Of a stretch of DNA of 64,000 bases, positions 52,638-61,422 are shown in pieces. The stretch is taken from positions 744,001 to 808,000 of the forward strand of contig NZ_FOAB01000001.1 of NCBI RefSeq assembly GCF_900109375.1, read 5' to 3'. Made by a program: the position numbers and the translations under genes. Within the stretch, counting starts at the first letter, position 1. Each line of letters opens with the position of its first letter. The DNA is from Aquimarina amphilecti. Its GTDB lineage: Bacteria; Bacteroidota; Bacteroidia; Flavobacteriales; Flavobacteriaceae. The notes under the pieces were generated by a model. That model was not told the DNA's origin. It saw only the letters and a list, made by a program, of their open reading frames with translations, and did no database searches.

Positions 52638-53066
52638 ATGAACACAAACAACAAAATTCCTGTATGGTTTTGGATAGTGAGTATTATTGCACTCATATGG
52701 AATATTATGGGAGTAATGGCATATTTAGGACAAGCTTATATGACCGAAGAAATACTAAATGCAATGCCAGAAGCTGATCAAAATTTTTATCATAACATTC
52801 CTGCTTGGGTAACTGCAGTTTTTGCAGTTGCTGTTTTTTCAGGACTTTTTGGTAGTGTGGCCCTTATTATAAAAAAGAAATGGGCAATAGTTCTTTTTAT
52901 TATGTCATTATTAACAATATTAGCGCAACAAGTTTATAATTTCTTTATTCAAGATTTTGTAACCCTATCTGGCCAAAGATTGTATATGCCAGTTATGATC
53001 GTTGTATTTGCTATTTTTCTGATATGGTTTTCTAGATTTTCTAAATCTAAAGGTTGGATTTCTTAA
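52638..53066 (+). CDS. Four-helix membrane protein (142 aa)
   Basis: 142 residues with four membrane helices (about 7-29, 56-78, 83-103, 115-134) and a loop containing AYMTEEILNAMPEADQNFYHNIPAW. Similar proteins in Bacteroidetes are sometimes annotated as sugar transporters, but nothing visible supports that. Function unknown. Monocistronic with a hairpin terminator at 53093. Confidence 0.8.
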   Translation: MNTNNKIPVWFWIVSIIALIWNIMGVMAYLGQAYMTEEILNAMPEADQNFYHNIPAWVTAVFAVAVFSGLFGSVALIIKKKWAIVLFIMSLLTILAQQVYNFFIQDFVTLSGQRLYMPVMIVVFAIFLIWFSRFSKSKGWIS

Positions 53067-53092
53067 ACCTTGTCAAATAGCTGATAAAAAAC

Positions 53093-53120
53093 AAATGACA
53101 TCTAAAACTAGATGTCATTT
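53093..53120. terminator. Bidirectional terminator with 12-bp stem
   Basis: AAATGACATCTA and TAGATGTCATTT pair perfectly around AAAC between the convergent genes at 53066 and 53144. Confidence 0.85.
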
Positions 53121-53143
53121 TCATTTAGAATAATTAAAAAAAC

Positions 53144-53755
53144 TTATTCATTTGATTCTAAGTCTTTCAATATACTTTCTGCTTCGTTAATATTTTTTCC
53201 ATAACATTTTTTAACCCATTTAGTGAAAAACACAAAAAATGTAATCCCAGCAGGTATAAAAACTAACAATGGCCAAAGATTTTTAATTCCCGTAAACATA
53301 TCCTTTCCTCCCAAAATTTTAGAAGTTACTGGAAGAATCAAAAAGATTAATAGGAAGCTTAGATAGTAAGATATTTTTTGGAGTGATTGGAATTGCTTTT
53401 TATTTTTGGTATACTTGATTAAAGTATCTCTGTAGCTATTCTCGTAAAAATTAATACCACTCATCTTGTTAATAGATCTCAATGATAATATTGGTAGCAC
53501 TATTAATACAACCGCCGATGCAAGACCAAAAAATATGTTATACCAAGTTTCTAATTGATTAATATTCAAAAAAATCAATATTGCCATACCAAAACATATA
53601 ATTGTACCAAATATTTCTGGATAGGCTATTTTATTCCATTTTTTTCTATACTGTTCTTGTGTCATCATAATAATCATTTTATCAGTTAACTTCTTTTGTT
53701 TATCTAGTTGGTTACTTATCTCAGACCATACTGTTTGCATTTCTTCTAATTCCAT
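53144..53755 (-). CDS. Membrane protein encoded with an ECF sigma factor (possible anti-sigma factor)
   Basis: 203 residues: an N-terminal cytoplasmic helical part (about 1-45, MELEEMQTVWSEISNQLDKQ) then four membrane helices (about 47-65, 72-92, 126-146, 160-180). It starts 5 bp after the sigma gene stop. Membrane proteins after ECF sigma genes are usually anti-sigma factors, but no zinc-binding (ZAS) motif is present, so this is inference from gene order. Confidence 0.75.
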   Translation of the reverse strand: MELEEMQTVWSEISNQLDKQKKLTDKMIIMMTQEQYRKKWNKIAYPEIFGTIICFGMAILIFLNINQLETWYNIFFGLASAVVLIVLPILSLRSINKMSGINFYENSYRDTLIKYTKNKKQFQSLQKISYYLSFLLIFLILPVTSKILGGKDMFTGIKNLWPLLVFIPAGITFFVFFTKWVKKCYGKNINEAESILKDLESNE

Positions 53756-53760
53756 CCCTT

Positions 53761-54249
53761 CTATTCTTCTACTATTTGTGTTTTCAATTTTTGTTTTATC
53801 CTGGATATTCTAGTTCCTACATTCGTTGGTGTTAAACCAGTAATCAATGATATCTCTTCATATTTCTTACCTTCTAATACCAATAGAATGAGGCCTTTTT
53901 CTAGATCACTAAGCATTTTGATATGGGCATATAATATTTTTAATTTTTCTTCAAACTCAATATCATAATTTTCTGTTTGTTTTAGGACCACCTGATCAAT
54001 TCCTACTCTATTTCCTTTTCTCTTTTCTTTTTTTAATCTTGTAATTGCAGTGTTTAGCGCAACTCGATACATCCAAGTACTCACCTTAGCATCTCCTCTA
54101 AAAGAGCCATATGCTTTCCATAGTTGATATACTATTTCTTGATATAAATCTTGTTGATCTTCGGGTTGATCTGTATAAACTGTAGTTATTTTAAAAATAA
54201 CTCCTTCATTTTCCTTAATAACCCGAGTAAATTCATCTTCTTTACTCAT
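53761..54249 (-). CDS. ECF-type RNA polymerase sigma factor
   Basis: 162 residues. Sigma region 2: DLYQEIVYQLWKAYGSFRGDAKVSTWMYRVALNTAITRLKKEKR; region 4: LSDLEKGLILLVLEGKKYEEISLITGLTPTNVGTRISRIKQKL. Typical ECF length. Followed by the membrane protein gene in the same operon. Target genes are not evident nearby. Confidence 0.93.
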   Translation of the reverse strand: MSKEDEFTRVIKENEGVIFKITTVYTDQPEDQQDLYQEIVYQLWKAYGSFRGDAKVSTWMYRVALNTAITRLKKEKRKGNRVGIDQVVLKQTENYDIEFEEKLKILYAHIKMLSDLEKGLILLVLEGKKYEEISLITGLTPTNVGTRISRIKQKLKTQIVEE

Positions 54250-54473
54250 ATTAAGTTTCTTTTTACCATTAGTGTGTGGTATTTAAAAAAAATCACAAAA
54301 TATTTTGAAAATATTAATAATGCTATGAATTAAATATACTCAAAGCCTTATAAACACAATAGAAAATGTTGTTTGAAAATAATTAGAAAGTACTGTAAGA
54401 AATTGGAATATATATGATATTAAAACCTAATTGGGCATGGAAGGTAACGGTAAAAATCAAATTTACAATAGTA

Positions 54474-55121
54474 TTACTCTTTAACAACAATTATAGTAGC
54501 CTTTACACCAGTTGTCAAATTCCATTCGTTAGCTGTGATTATATTACCTTGATCATCGTGTAACTGAAATTCTGCAGTATTAGGACCAGAGGTTCCTTGA
54601 TTAAGTGCTTCTATATCAATTTTATTAAAACCTTTAATAAGATCAATCTTAAATCCTTCGAAAACGCTGTTCAAATATACATTTGATCTTATCACATCTT
54701 CATTTAAAAAAATTCGCACTAAATCACCATCAACAGATTGATGATCTCTATAGATAAGATAAACAAATTCTGATTTACTTTTAAAATCCCCTAGATATTG
54801 ATCAGATTTATATTCTTCCTTTATTTCTTTATCTTTTTGAAACCACTTAGGAACCACTTTAAAATTTGGTTGTAAAAGACCATTATCACCCGTCATATCA
54901 AAAGGTTTTTGCGTTCTATTGAAACGTATAGAATCTTTAGGGCTCTTATATAAACTGAAGCTATTTTTTGGTTTGGTCAAGCTTGGAGATAACTTATAAG
55001 TGCTTGTTCCCAAATTATTAGTATTATCATCTATTTTTAAAGATGATAAAGGTTTTTCTATTTGTGAACTCATAGAACTCACAAAAAAAATTAATAACAC
55101 CGATACAACTGTAGATTTCAT
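54474..55121 (-). CDS. Exported protein of unknown function (215 aa)
   Basis: 215 residues with a Sec signal (MKSTVVSVLLIFFVSSMSSQ). A low-complexity Ser/Thr/Lys-rich part (about 21-100) is followed by a beta-sandwich-like C-terminus (FVYLIYRDHQSVDGDLVRIFLNEDVI, GFKIDLIKGFNKIDIEALNQGTSGPNTAEFQLHDDQGNII). Not recognised. It diverges from the hybrid kinase-like gene 55318, with a 196-bp gap. Confidence 0.75.
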   Translation of the reverse strand: MKSTVVSVLLIFFVSSMSSQIEKPLSSLKIDDNTNNLGTSTYKLSPSLTKPKNSFSLYKSPKDSIRFNRTQKPFDMTGDNGLLQPNFKVVPKWFQKDKEIKEEYKSDQYLGDFKSKSEFVYLIYRDHQSVDGDLVRIFLNEDVIRSNVYLNSVFEGFKIDLIKGFNKIDIEALNQGTSGPNTAEFQLHDDQGNIITANEWNLTTGVKATIIVVKE

Positions 55122-55317
55122 CTTCCTTACTCCTTTATCAGATATTGTCGTTAAATATACTCATTCCCTTACTTTTTTTTATTATTTGTAATCAAAAACT
55201 CGACCAAACTATCAATATATTCAGTAAATCAAGAAAAAAACCACTTTTCTAAAAAAAACTCCTTTTTAAACTTGTAAGATAAATCTGATATCTTTTATTT
55301 TGTCATAAAAACAACCA

Positions 55318-56550
55318 ATGATCTCTTATGCCGTCTGGACGATACTATCAATATTAATTATTTTTTTAGGTTATAAATGTTATTTACTAGCATCTAAGCT
55401 CAAAAAAAAGGATAAAGAACTGAACTCACTGCACAGATCTACAGAAAAGAAAGTACAAAAAAACCAAGAGTTTATATCCTCCCTAAGTCAAGAATTAAGA
55501 ACCCCTCTTTATGGAATTATGGGGTTAACTAATATTCTGTATAATGAACATCCTGAACTGGAACATAATAAGAATCTCAAATCTTTAAAGTTTTCCGGTG
55601 ATTATTTATTGACCTTAATAAATAATGTACTACAAGTTAATATTCTAGAGTCTGATACAATTATAACCGATAAAAGACCAATTAATCTACGTGAACTAAC
55701 TCAAAACATCGTTCATTCATTTGGTTATGCTACAGAAAATAGTGGAAATACGTTAGACCTAGATTTTGATGAAGATATCCCAGAAAAATTACAAGGAAAT
55801 CCTGCAATTCTTTCTCAAATACTAATGAACTTAATTAGTAATGCTTTACGATTCACTAAAAACGGGAATATTGTTTTTTCTGTTAATTTAATAAACAAGA
55901 AAGGGAAATTCAATAATATATCCTTTAAGATTAAACATGATGGAAATGAGGTGTCTAAAGAAGAGGAAAAATCCATTTATAGAGAATTTATTGATATACA
56001 TAAAGTTAAAAAATCCTATTTAGGGACTGGAATAAATTCTACTATAGTGAAGCGACTTGCCAAATCAATAGATGGAGAAATCATCCTTCAGAATAACTCT
56101 CAAGCTGGTTCTGAATATGCTTTTGTAATAAATCTAGAAACTATTAATCCTAATAGTAAAGATGTTAATCAAAATGAAGGAGGAAATAATAAGCAAAAAG
56201 CGCTAATTGTTGATGACAATAAACTTAATTTATTAGTTGCGGATAAAATTCTTTCTAAAGAAAATTTTGAATGCACAACTATTGATAATGGTTTTGATGC
56301 AATAGAACTTGCTAAAGATCATTCTTATGATATCATTTTAATGGACATAAATATGCCAAAACTAAATGGAATTGGTACTACGAAAAGAATAAGAGAATTT
56401 GATAATAAAACACCAATAATTGCGCTAACAGCAGTGGATGTTACTCAGTTAAATAGACAGATTATGCAAGCTGGCTTAAATGACTATATATTAAAACCTT
56501 ATGACAAAAATATATTACTAGAAATGATACATAAACATGTACAAAACTAG
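55318..56550 (+). CDS. Hybrid kinase-like protein with receiver domain; phosphoacceptor His lost
   Basis: 410 residues: one membrane helix (about 4-22), a coil, then a HisKA-like helix with FISSLSQELRTPLYGIMG. The usual phosphoacceptor His is replaced by Gln58. The ATPase-like domain keeps the N-box (LMNLISNALRFTKNG, Asn175) but its G1 box is absent (HDGNEV instead of DxGxG) and G2 is altered (GTGINSTI). The receiver (about 293-410) is intact: IVDDNK, Asp343 in LMDINMP, Thr371, Lys393. It is therefore probably not a kinase but a phosphorelay receiver or a regulatory platform. Confidence 0.9.
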   Translation: MISYAVWTILSILIIFLGYKCYLLASKLKKKDKELNSLHRSTEKKVQKNQEFISSLSQELRTPLYGIMGLTNILYNEHPELEHNKNLKSLKFSGDYLLTLINNVLQVNILESDTIITDKRPINLRELTQNIVHSFGYATENSGNTLDLDFDEDIPEKLQGNPAILSQILMNLISNALRFTKNGNIVFSVNLINKKGKFNNISFKIKHDGNEVSKEEEKSIYREFIDIHKVKKSYLGTGINSTIVKRLAKSIDGEIILQNNSQAGSEYAFVINLETINPNSKDVNQNEGGNNKQKALIVDDNKLNLLVADKILSKENFECTTIDNGFDAIELAKDHSYDIILMDINMPKLNGIGTTKRIREFDNKTPIIALTAVDVTQLNRQIMQAGLNDYILKPYDKNILLEMIHKHVQN

Positions 56551-56553
56551 TTT

Positions 56554-57531
56554 TTAATAGATCACGATTTCTTGTCCTACATTAAGGACAGAATTATATC
56601 TAATCTCATTTATTTTACATATCTCTGAAACTTGAACGTCATGTTTTCTTGCGATACCATGAAGCGTATCACCCTTTTTTACAACATATATGCTTTTTGT
56701 AGGATTTTCAATTTCATTAGTGATTTCTTCTATATCTGTTTGAACCACAATTTTGCTCTGCCTAGTGGATCTGTGAGATCTTGGAGTTATCCATTTTTTG
56801 GTAACAACAATATCATCTGATCTTATTTTTGTACCTGGAGAAAAGTCGAAAAGATATTCGGGATGAATACTTTTACCATGATATCGAACTTCTAAATGTA
56901 AATGACTACCTCGCGCATTACCCGAAACCCCTCCTTTACCAATAATCTGACCTTTTTCTACAATATCATTTTCTTTAACCAAATATTTCGAAAGGTGTGC
57001 ATACACAGTTTCTAAACCATTATCATGTCGTATGACAACAGTTTTACCATGGCCACCGTGACGTCTGGCATATCTAACTTTACCTTTTAGCAATGACCTT
57101 ACATTATCTCCCGTCTTAAGATCAATATCAATTCCTTGATGGGGTCTACCTCTTCTCCATCCATATCTAGAAGTTACCACCATTTTGTGCTCTACAGGTG
57201 AAGCAAATACGGTATCTGCAAAATGTAGTGAAAAAGGACGCTTATTTTGTTTATTCCTCCAATAGGTATTAAATACAGTAGTGCTCCAATCTTCTTTATA
57301 CACTTTATTAAAATCCTTTTTATCTAAGGTATCCTTAATAATAGAGGCAACAATGTTTGCTCTGTTAACCTTATATATAGGTAAATATGTAATATCTCCA
57401 TTCAATACTAATACCTTATGATCCTTAAGTACTTTAGTACTTTCTTGATTAAATTGTTGTGCAACAATTGTTTCTAATGAAACACACAATAACAGTATTA
57501 ATAAAACTAGTTTTTCTTTATTTAAAAACAT
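56554..57531 (-). CDS. M23 peptidase with LysM domain
   Basis: 325 residues with a signal peptide (ending VAQQ), an LytM/M23 domain (about 120-235) with TSRYGWRRGRPHQGIDID, GHGKTVVIRHDNGLETVYAHLS and SHLHLEVRYHG (all zinc ligands present), and a LysM domain at the C-terminus (YVVKKGDTLHGIARKHDVQVSEICKIN, about 282-325). It is expected to cleave peptidoglycan or to activate amidases. The gene ends 4 bp from the convergent kinase-like gene and diverges from the OmpA gene. Confidence 0.94.
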   Translation of the reverse strand: MFLNKEKLVLLILLLCVSLETIVAQQFNQESTKVLKDHKVLVLNGDITYLPIYKVNRANIVASIIKDTLDKKDFNKVYKEDWSTTVFNTYWRNKQNKRPFSLHFADTVFASPVEHKMVVTSRYGWRRGRPHQGIDIDLKTGDNVRSLLKGKVRYARRHGGHGKTVVIRHDNGLETVYAHLSKYLVKENDIVEKGQIIGKGGVSGNARGSHLHLEVRYHGKSIHPEYLFDFSPGTKIRSDDIVVTKKWITPRSHRSTRQSKIVVQTDIEEITNEIENPTKSIYVVKKGDTLHGIARKHDVQVSEICKINEIRYNSVLNVGQEIVIY

Positions 57532-57865
57532 GAAATTCCAAAAGTTTAAATTCTAAAGCAAAGTTCATTCTGGGCGTTTCGTTTGTTATAAGACGATTTA
57601 TTTATTGTCTCGTTACAACTATAATTAGTTATTAACCTAATATTATATTCTTCAGTAATAGAGACTAAAAAACTAAATCATTGCAATTCAATTTATTACA
57701 AAAAAATCGATGATAAATTTACCGTAAAAATAGTACGGTATACTAATTTTAGCAATTTTTTTTAACAAATTTTAAGAATTTGATGTGAAAAGTTTAGTAG
57801 GTAAAATTATAATAAAACATAGAACATGTAGTTTTAACTAGGTATAATAGATTAATTAAATAACC
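57532..57865. other. Divergent intergenic region upstream of OmpA and M23 genes
   Basis: 334 bp. It holds a perfect 7-bp inverted repeat TACCGTA/TACGGTA (57720-57726, 57734-57740), perhaps an operator, followed by TAATTTTA (57743-57750), a weak -7. Nothing else was recognised. Confidence 0.45.
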
Positions 57866-58699
57866 ATGAAAAAAGTATTCACACTAATCGCATTATCGGG
57901 AGCTTTAATGACCACATCTTGCGTATCGAAAAAGAAGTATTTAGCCTTAGAAGAGGATCTAAATAACACGCGTAGTACATTACAGAAAACCACAGTAGAA
58001 AAAGAAGAGTTAGAATCTAAATTTGCAAAGATCGAATCAAGAGTAGCTGATTATAACGCAAAAATAAATTCATTAAAAGATTCTAATAATGAAAAAATGG
58101 TAATGGTGGATAACCTTGCTGTAATCTCGAACAACACTAAAGAGAAAATGAAAGAAACATTAGCTAAAGTTGATCCAGAAAAACTTCAAGGAGCAAGAAC
58201 TCTTGAAGATTCTATGAACCTTGCTGTTTCACATAATTTAAAAAGTTCTTTAGATGACAGTCTAAAAGAAGACGAAGATATCTCTATTGATATTGACAAC
58301 ACTGTTGTTATGATTTCTATTTCTGACAAGATGTTATTTAATAGCGGAAGCTATAGAGTTAGTAACAAAGCTAATGATATATTAGAAAAATTAGCACAAG
58401 TAATTAATTCTGAACCTAGTCTTGATGTGATGATAGAAGGTCACACTGATCCAAGAACAATAAGTACTCCAGCTTTAGAAGACAACTGGGACTTAAGTGT
58501 TAAAAGAGCAACTTCTATTACTAGATTACTACAAAAACAGTACAATGTTGATCCAGCTAAGTTAATCGCCTCAGGAAGAAGTAGCTACCAACCGTTAGTA
58601 GAAAATGATACTGAAGAGAATATGGCTATTAATAGACGTACAAGAATTGTTTTATTACCAAATCTTGATAAGTTCTTCGCGATGTTATCATCAAATTAA
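57866..58699 (+). CDS. OmpA-family peptidoglycan-binding lipoprotein
   Basis: 277 residues with a lipobox (TTSCVSKK), a coiled-coil (about 25-100, Leu/Glu/Lys-rich), a linker and an OmpA C-terminal domain (about 150-265): VMISISDKMLFNSGSYRV, VMIEGHTDPR, NWDLSVKRATSITRLLQK, ASGRSSYQPLV and NRRTRIVLLP, with the conserved Asp and Arg of the diaminopimelate site. It probably tethers the outer membrane to peptidoglycan. It is divergent from the M23-LysM gene, forming a cell-wall cluster. Confidence 0.95.
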   Translation: MKKVFTLIALSGALMTTSCVSKKKYLALEEDLNNTRSTLQKTTVEKEELESKFAKIESRVADYNAKINSLKDSNNEKMVMVDNLAVISNNTKEKMKETLAKVDPEKLQGARTLEDSMNLAVSHNLKSSLDDSLKEDEDISIDIDNTVVMISISDKMLFNSGSYRVSNKANDILEKLAQVINSEPSLDVMIEGHTDPRTISTPALEDNWDLSVKRATSITRLLQKQYNVDPAKLIASGRSSYQPLVENDTEENMAINRRTRIVLLPNLDKFFAMLSSN

Positions 58700-58716
58700 A
58701 AAAAATGAAATTTCAT

Positions 58717-58753
58717 AAAAAAGGGATGTGTATGATATACACATCCCTTTTTT
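58717..58753 (+). terminator. Terminator of the OmpA gene
   Basis: AAAAAAGGGATGTGTAT pairs with ATACACATCCCTTTTTT around GAT (17-bp stem) with a long T run. Confidence 0.9.
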
Positions 58754-58838
58754 TCATTTGCATTCGTACAATTACAACCTAAAACATAAATTACTATCCA
58801 GATACTTATTATAAAATACTACTATGCAATAAAATATT

Positions 58839-59027
58839 CTAATCAATGTATGTATTAACGCTTGTAGTCAATTTACAAGAGCTATGCAACATCTTTTTAA
58901 ATTTTAGAGCTAAATGCTCATCATTAAACTTCATTGCTTCACTAATACTATTGGATAATATCAACTCTCCTATTAAATATTCTACAAAATAGGTTTGTTC
59001 ATCAGTTAACAAGACGTATTCAGTCAT
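58839..59027 (-). CDS. Small protein of unknown function (62 aa)
   Basis: 62 residues without a signal. Its sequence (MTEYVLLTDEQTYFVEYLIGELILSN then SISEAMKFNDEHLALKFKKML) has the look of a compact alpha/beta protein with the pattern YV...YLI..LI..SxSISEAMKFxxxxLAxxFK; natural composition supports a real gene. Not recognised. Confidence 0.5.
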   Translation of the reverse strand: MTEYVLLTDEQTYFVEYLIGELILSNSISEAMKFNDEHLALKFKKMLHSSCKLTTSVNTYID

Positions 59028-59250
59028 ATAAGATTTCTATTTTGGAACTCCCTGTACTTCTAAATAATACAGGTAACATTTTTTCTATTCCAAATTTACC
59101 TCTTATGAACTATACTTTTATTACTTTCTTATGTATGTTATCAAATTCTTATTCACAATCTCTACTAAAGAAATTATAAAGGCAGTTTAAAACAAAAAAA
59201 TCATAAATTTTTCGTAACTTATTGATGTCCAATCCATAAATCACTCTGTT

Positions 59251-59700
59251 ATGAAACTTTTCTTTTTAATTATTCTAAGCATATTCTCTACTAGTTCAAT
59301 TAATAATAGTAACACATCTTCTGAAATCAATAATTTCGATTTAGAAGGTGTTTGGGATTTAAAACATCAATTTCTATATGATGATCATAATGAAGTTTCT
59401 GATACTATTTTAAACCCCAATGGGTATCGACAAGTAAAAATGTATAGCAAAGGAAAAGTAATGTGGACTAGGTTTGATCCTGCAGATAGTAATGAATGGT
59501 TTGGATATGGCACCTATTCTATTAAAGGTAATATCCTCGAAGAAAGATTAGAGTACGCCTCCGGGCCAATGATGGAAATAGTAGATACCACTCAAGTATT
59601 TAAATTTGAATTAATCTTGGATAAAAAATCCTACCAACAAATAACAATAGATGAAAATGGTCATTACTCTCAATCAGAAAATTATACCAAGGTAGAGTAA
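59251..59700 (+). CDS. Lipocalin-like exported protein
   Basis: 149 residues with an N-terminal hydrophobic stretch (about 3-16) as a possible signal. The rest is beta-rich: EGVWDLKHQFLYDDHNEV, GYRQVKMYSKGKVMWTRFDP, WFGYGTYSIKGNILEERLEYASGPMMEI and FKFELILDKKSYQQITID, resembling Bacteroidetes lipocalin-like (DUF4488-type) domains. Ligand unknown. Confidence 0.7.
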   Translation: MKLFFLIILSIFSTSSINNSNTSSEINNFDLEGVWDLKHQFLYDDHNEVSDTILNPNGYRQVKMYSKGKVMWTRFDPADSNEWFGYGTYSIKGNILEERLEYASGPMMEIVDTTQVFKFELILDKKSYQQITIDENGHYSQSENYTKVE

Positions 59701-59750
59701 TTAGTGTTTTTTACTCCTATTTATTTCTTCATACTGAAACAAAGGGAATT

Positions 59751-59785
59751 AACCCATCAACATGGGTTATATAACCCTGTTTTTA
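59751..59785 (+). terminator. Terminator with two alternative hairpins
   Basis: AACCCAT (59751-59757) can pair with ATGGGTT (59762-59768), or GGGTTAT (59764-59770) can pair with ATAACCC (59771-59777); the last is followed by TGTTTTTATTT. The two share the GGGTT segment, so they exclude each other. Confidence 0.5.
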
Positions 59786-59952
59786 TTTATCTCATAAAGG
59801 TACTTTTGAAAATGAAAAAGCACGTATAATATCATTTTATATGAGTATTATATAACTACCCCTAAATATTTTTCATTTAAAACTTTAGATCATTTAAATG
59901 AATATCCACAAAAACCTTTTGATAAAATTTAAACTAATTAAAATGTATCACT

Positions 59953-60789
59953 ATGAAAAAAATTAAAATATTATTGTTTTACACTATTATCTTAGGAACT
60001 ATCTTTTCTTGTCAAAAGAAAGAAATTACTGAAGAAGTACAAGGAATTAACAAAGAACCTACAAAAGAACAACTAGATAAGTTATTCAACATGGGAGTAA
60101 ATATTGATAATGTTACTATAGAAGAAATAACTACTCTAGATGGTAAAAAAGATATTTATTTAGTATCAGGTGATATTCTTATCCCGTCTAATGATTTGGA
60201 TTCTTATTCAGAATTAAAACCTCTAGAAGGAGATAATAAACAATATAGAGATAGTAATTTAGTATCCTCAAACTATAGAAATATTGATATTTTAGGATAC
60301 ACAGGAGGAAACTTTGCTTTAACTTCTAAAATGCAAACCGCATTACGCTGGGCAGTTAATAATTACAACGCATTATCAAATAGTTTAAATTTCAATCTAA
60401 CATTTGGCACAGATTTTAGCACTGCGGATATGGTAGTTTATAAAATAAATGTAGCAGGTGGAGGTGGAAATGCGGGTTTTCCAAATACATTGGGCCAACC
60501 ATATAAATGGGTCAGAATCAACTCCGGAACTGATGCATTCACAACCAATGTGAATGAACATGTAATTGGTCACGAAATAGGTCATTGTCTTGGATTAAGA
60601 CATCAAGATTGGTACAATCGTCAAAGTTGTGGTTACTCTGGTCCTTTACCTGCAGAACCACCTGCAATTTGGATTCCAGGAACACCTACATCAGCTTATG
60701 AAGATTCTATTATGTTAGCATGTTTTAGTGCTAACGAAGATGGAGAATTTACTGATAGCGACAAAACCGCACTAAACATCTTATATTAA
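59953..60789 (+). CDS. Dual-action HEIGH (M57-like) metallopeptidase lipoprotein
   Basis: 278 residues with a lipobox (FSCQKKE, about Cys20), a propeptide-like region (about 25-110, EVQGINKEPTKEQLDKLFNMGVNID) and a catalytic domain with the complete zinc motif HEIGHCLGLRHQD and GNAGFPN. The cysteines in RQSCGYSGP and LACFS may form a disulfide. Matches the dual-action HEIGH family (protease B type). Likely exported; substrate unknown. Terminated by a hairpin at 60818. Confidence 0.9.
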   Translation: MKKIKILLFYTIILGTIFSCQKKEITEEVQGINKEPTKEQLDKLFNMGVNIDNVTIEEITTLDGKKDIYLVSGDILIPSNDLDSYSELKPLEGDNKQYRDSNLVSSNYRNIDILGYTGGNFALTSKMQTALRWAVNNYNALSNSLNFNLTFGTDFSTADMVVYKINVAGGGGNAGFPNTLGQPYKWVRINSGTDAFTTNVNEHVIGHEIGHCLGLRHQDWYNRQSCGYSGPLPAEPPAIWIPGTPTSAYEDSIMLACFSANEDGEFTDSDKTALNILY

Positions 60790-60817
60790 AGGATAATCCT
60801 TTACTACATATTTAAGA

Positions 60818-60852
60818 AGGCTGCATATATAATATATGCAGCCTGTTTTTTT
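60818..60852 (+). terminator. Terminator of the HEIGH peptidase gene
   Basis: AGGCTGCATATA pairs with TATATGCAGCCT around TAA (12 bp, perfect), followed by G and eight T. Confidence 0.9.
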
Positions 60853-60921
60853 GTGTAAAAATCGTAATTAAACCTTTTCTTCTTTAATTGGTCTTACTAC
60901 TAAACACTAAAATATCGAATT

Positions 60922-61329
60922 ATGAAAAATAGAAAAACTCAAAAATTAGTATTACCATTTTTAATGATACTATTTTTAGTGGGAAGCAGCTTTACTTCAG
61001 CTAAAATAAAATGGGAGCATTTAGGATCGAGAACTGTAAAATATAAAATCGATAAAGATGTAATTAAGATAACAGCAAAAAATGGTGCTTTTAAAAAACT
61101 AAAAGTTAAAGTTACTAATGGCTCTTTAAACATGTATAGAATAATTGTACAGTACGGAAATGGAGAAAAACAAGAAATACAAGTAAAAAAGAACTTTACT
61201 AAAGGAGGAGCAACTCGAGTTATTGATTTAAAAGGAAACAAACGAATAATTAGGGATATAACGTTTTTTTACGACACGAAAAATTTATCTAACAAAAGAG
61301 CAAAAGTCCACGTTTTTGGAAAACATTAA
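60922..61329 (+). CDS. Exported DUF2541-like protein
   Basis: 135 residues with a signal peptide (about 1-27, SSFTSAKIK). WEHLGSRTVKYKIDKDVIKITAKNGAFKKLKVKVTN, IIVQYGNGEKQEIQVKK and GATRVIDLKGNKRIIRDITFFYD match the DUF2541-type beta-sandwich. Very basic protein. Function unknown. Monocistronic. Confidence 0.8.
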   Translation: MKNRKTQKLVLPFLMILFLVGSSFTSAKIKWEHLGSRTVKYKIDKDVIKITAKNGAFKKLKVKVTNGSLNMYRIIVQYGNGEKQEIQVKKNFTKGGATRVIDLKGNKRIIRDITFFYDTKNLSNKRAKVHVFGKH

Positions 61330-61422
61330 TAAATAATATCTGAACTTAAATATTGGTTGGAGTATTTCATACGTGAGACAATTGTGCTTCAGCCAGGTTC
61401 AGAGTCTCGTAACAAATCCTTA

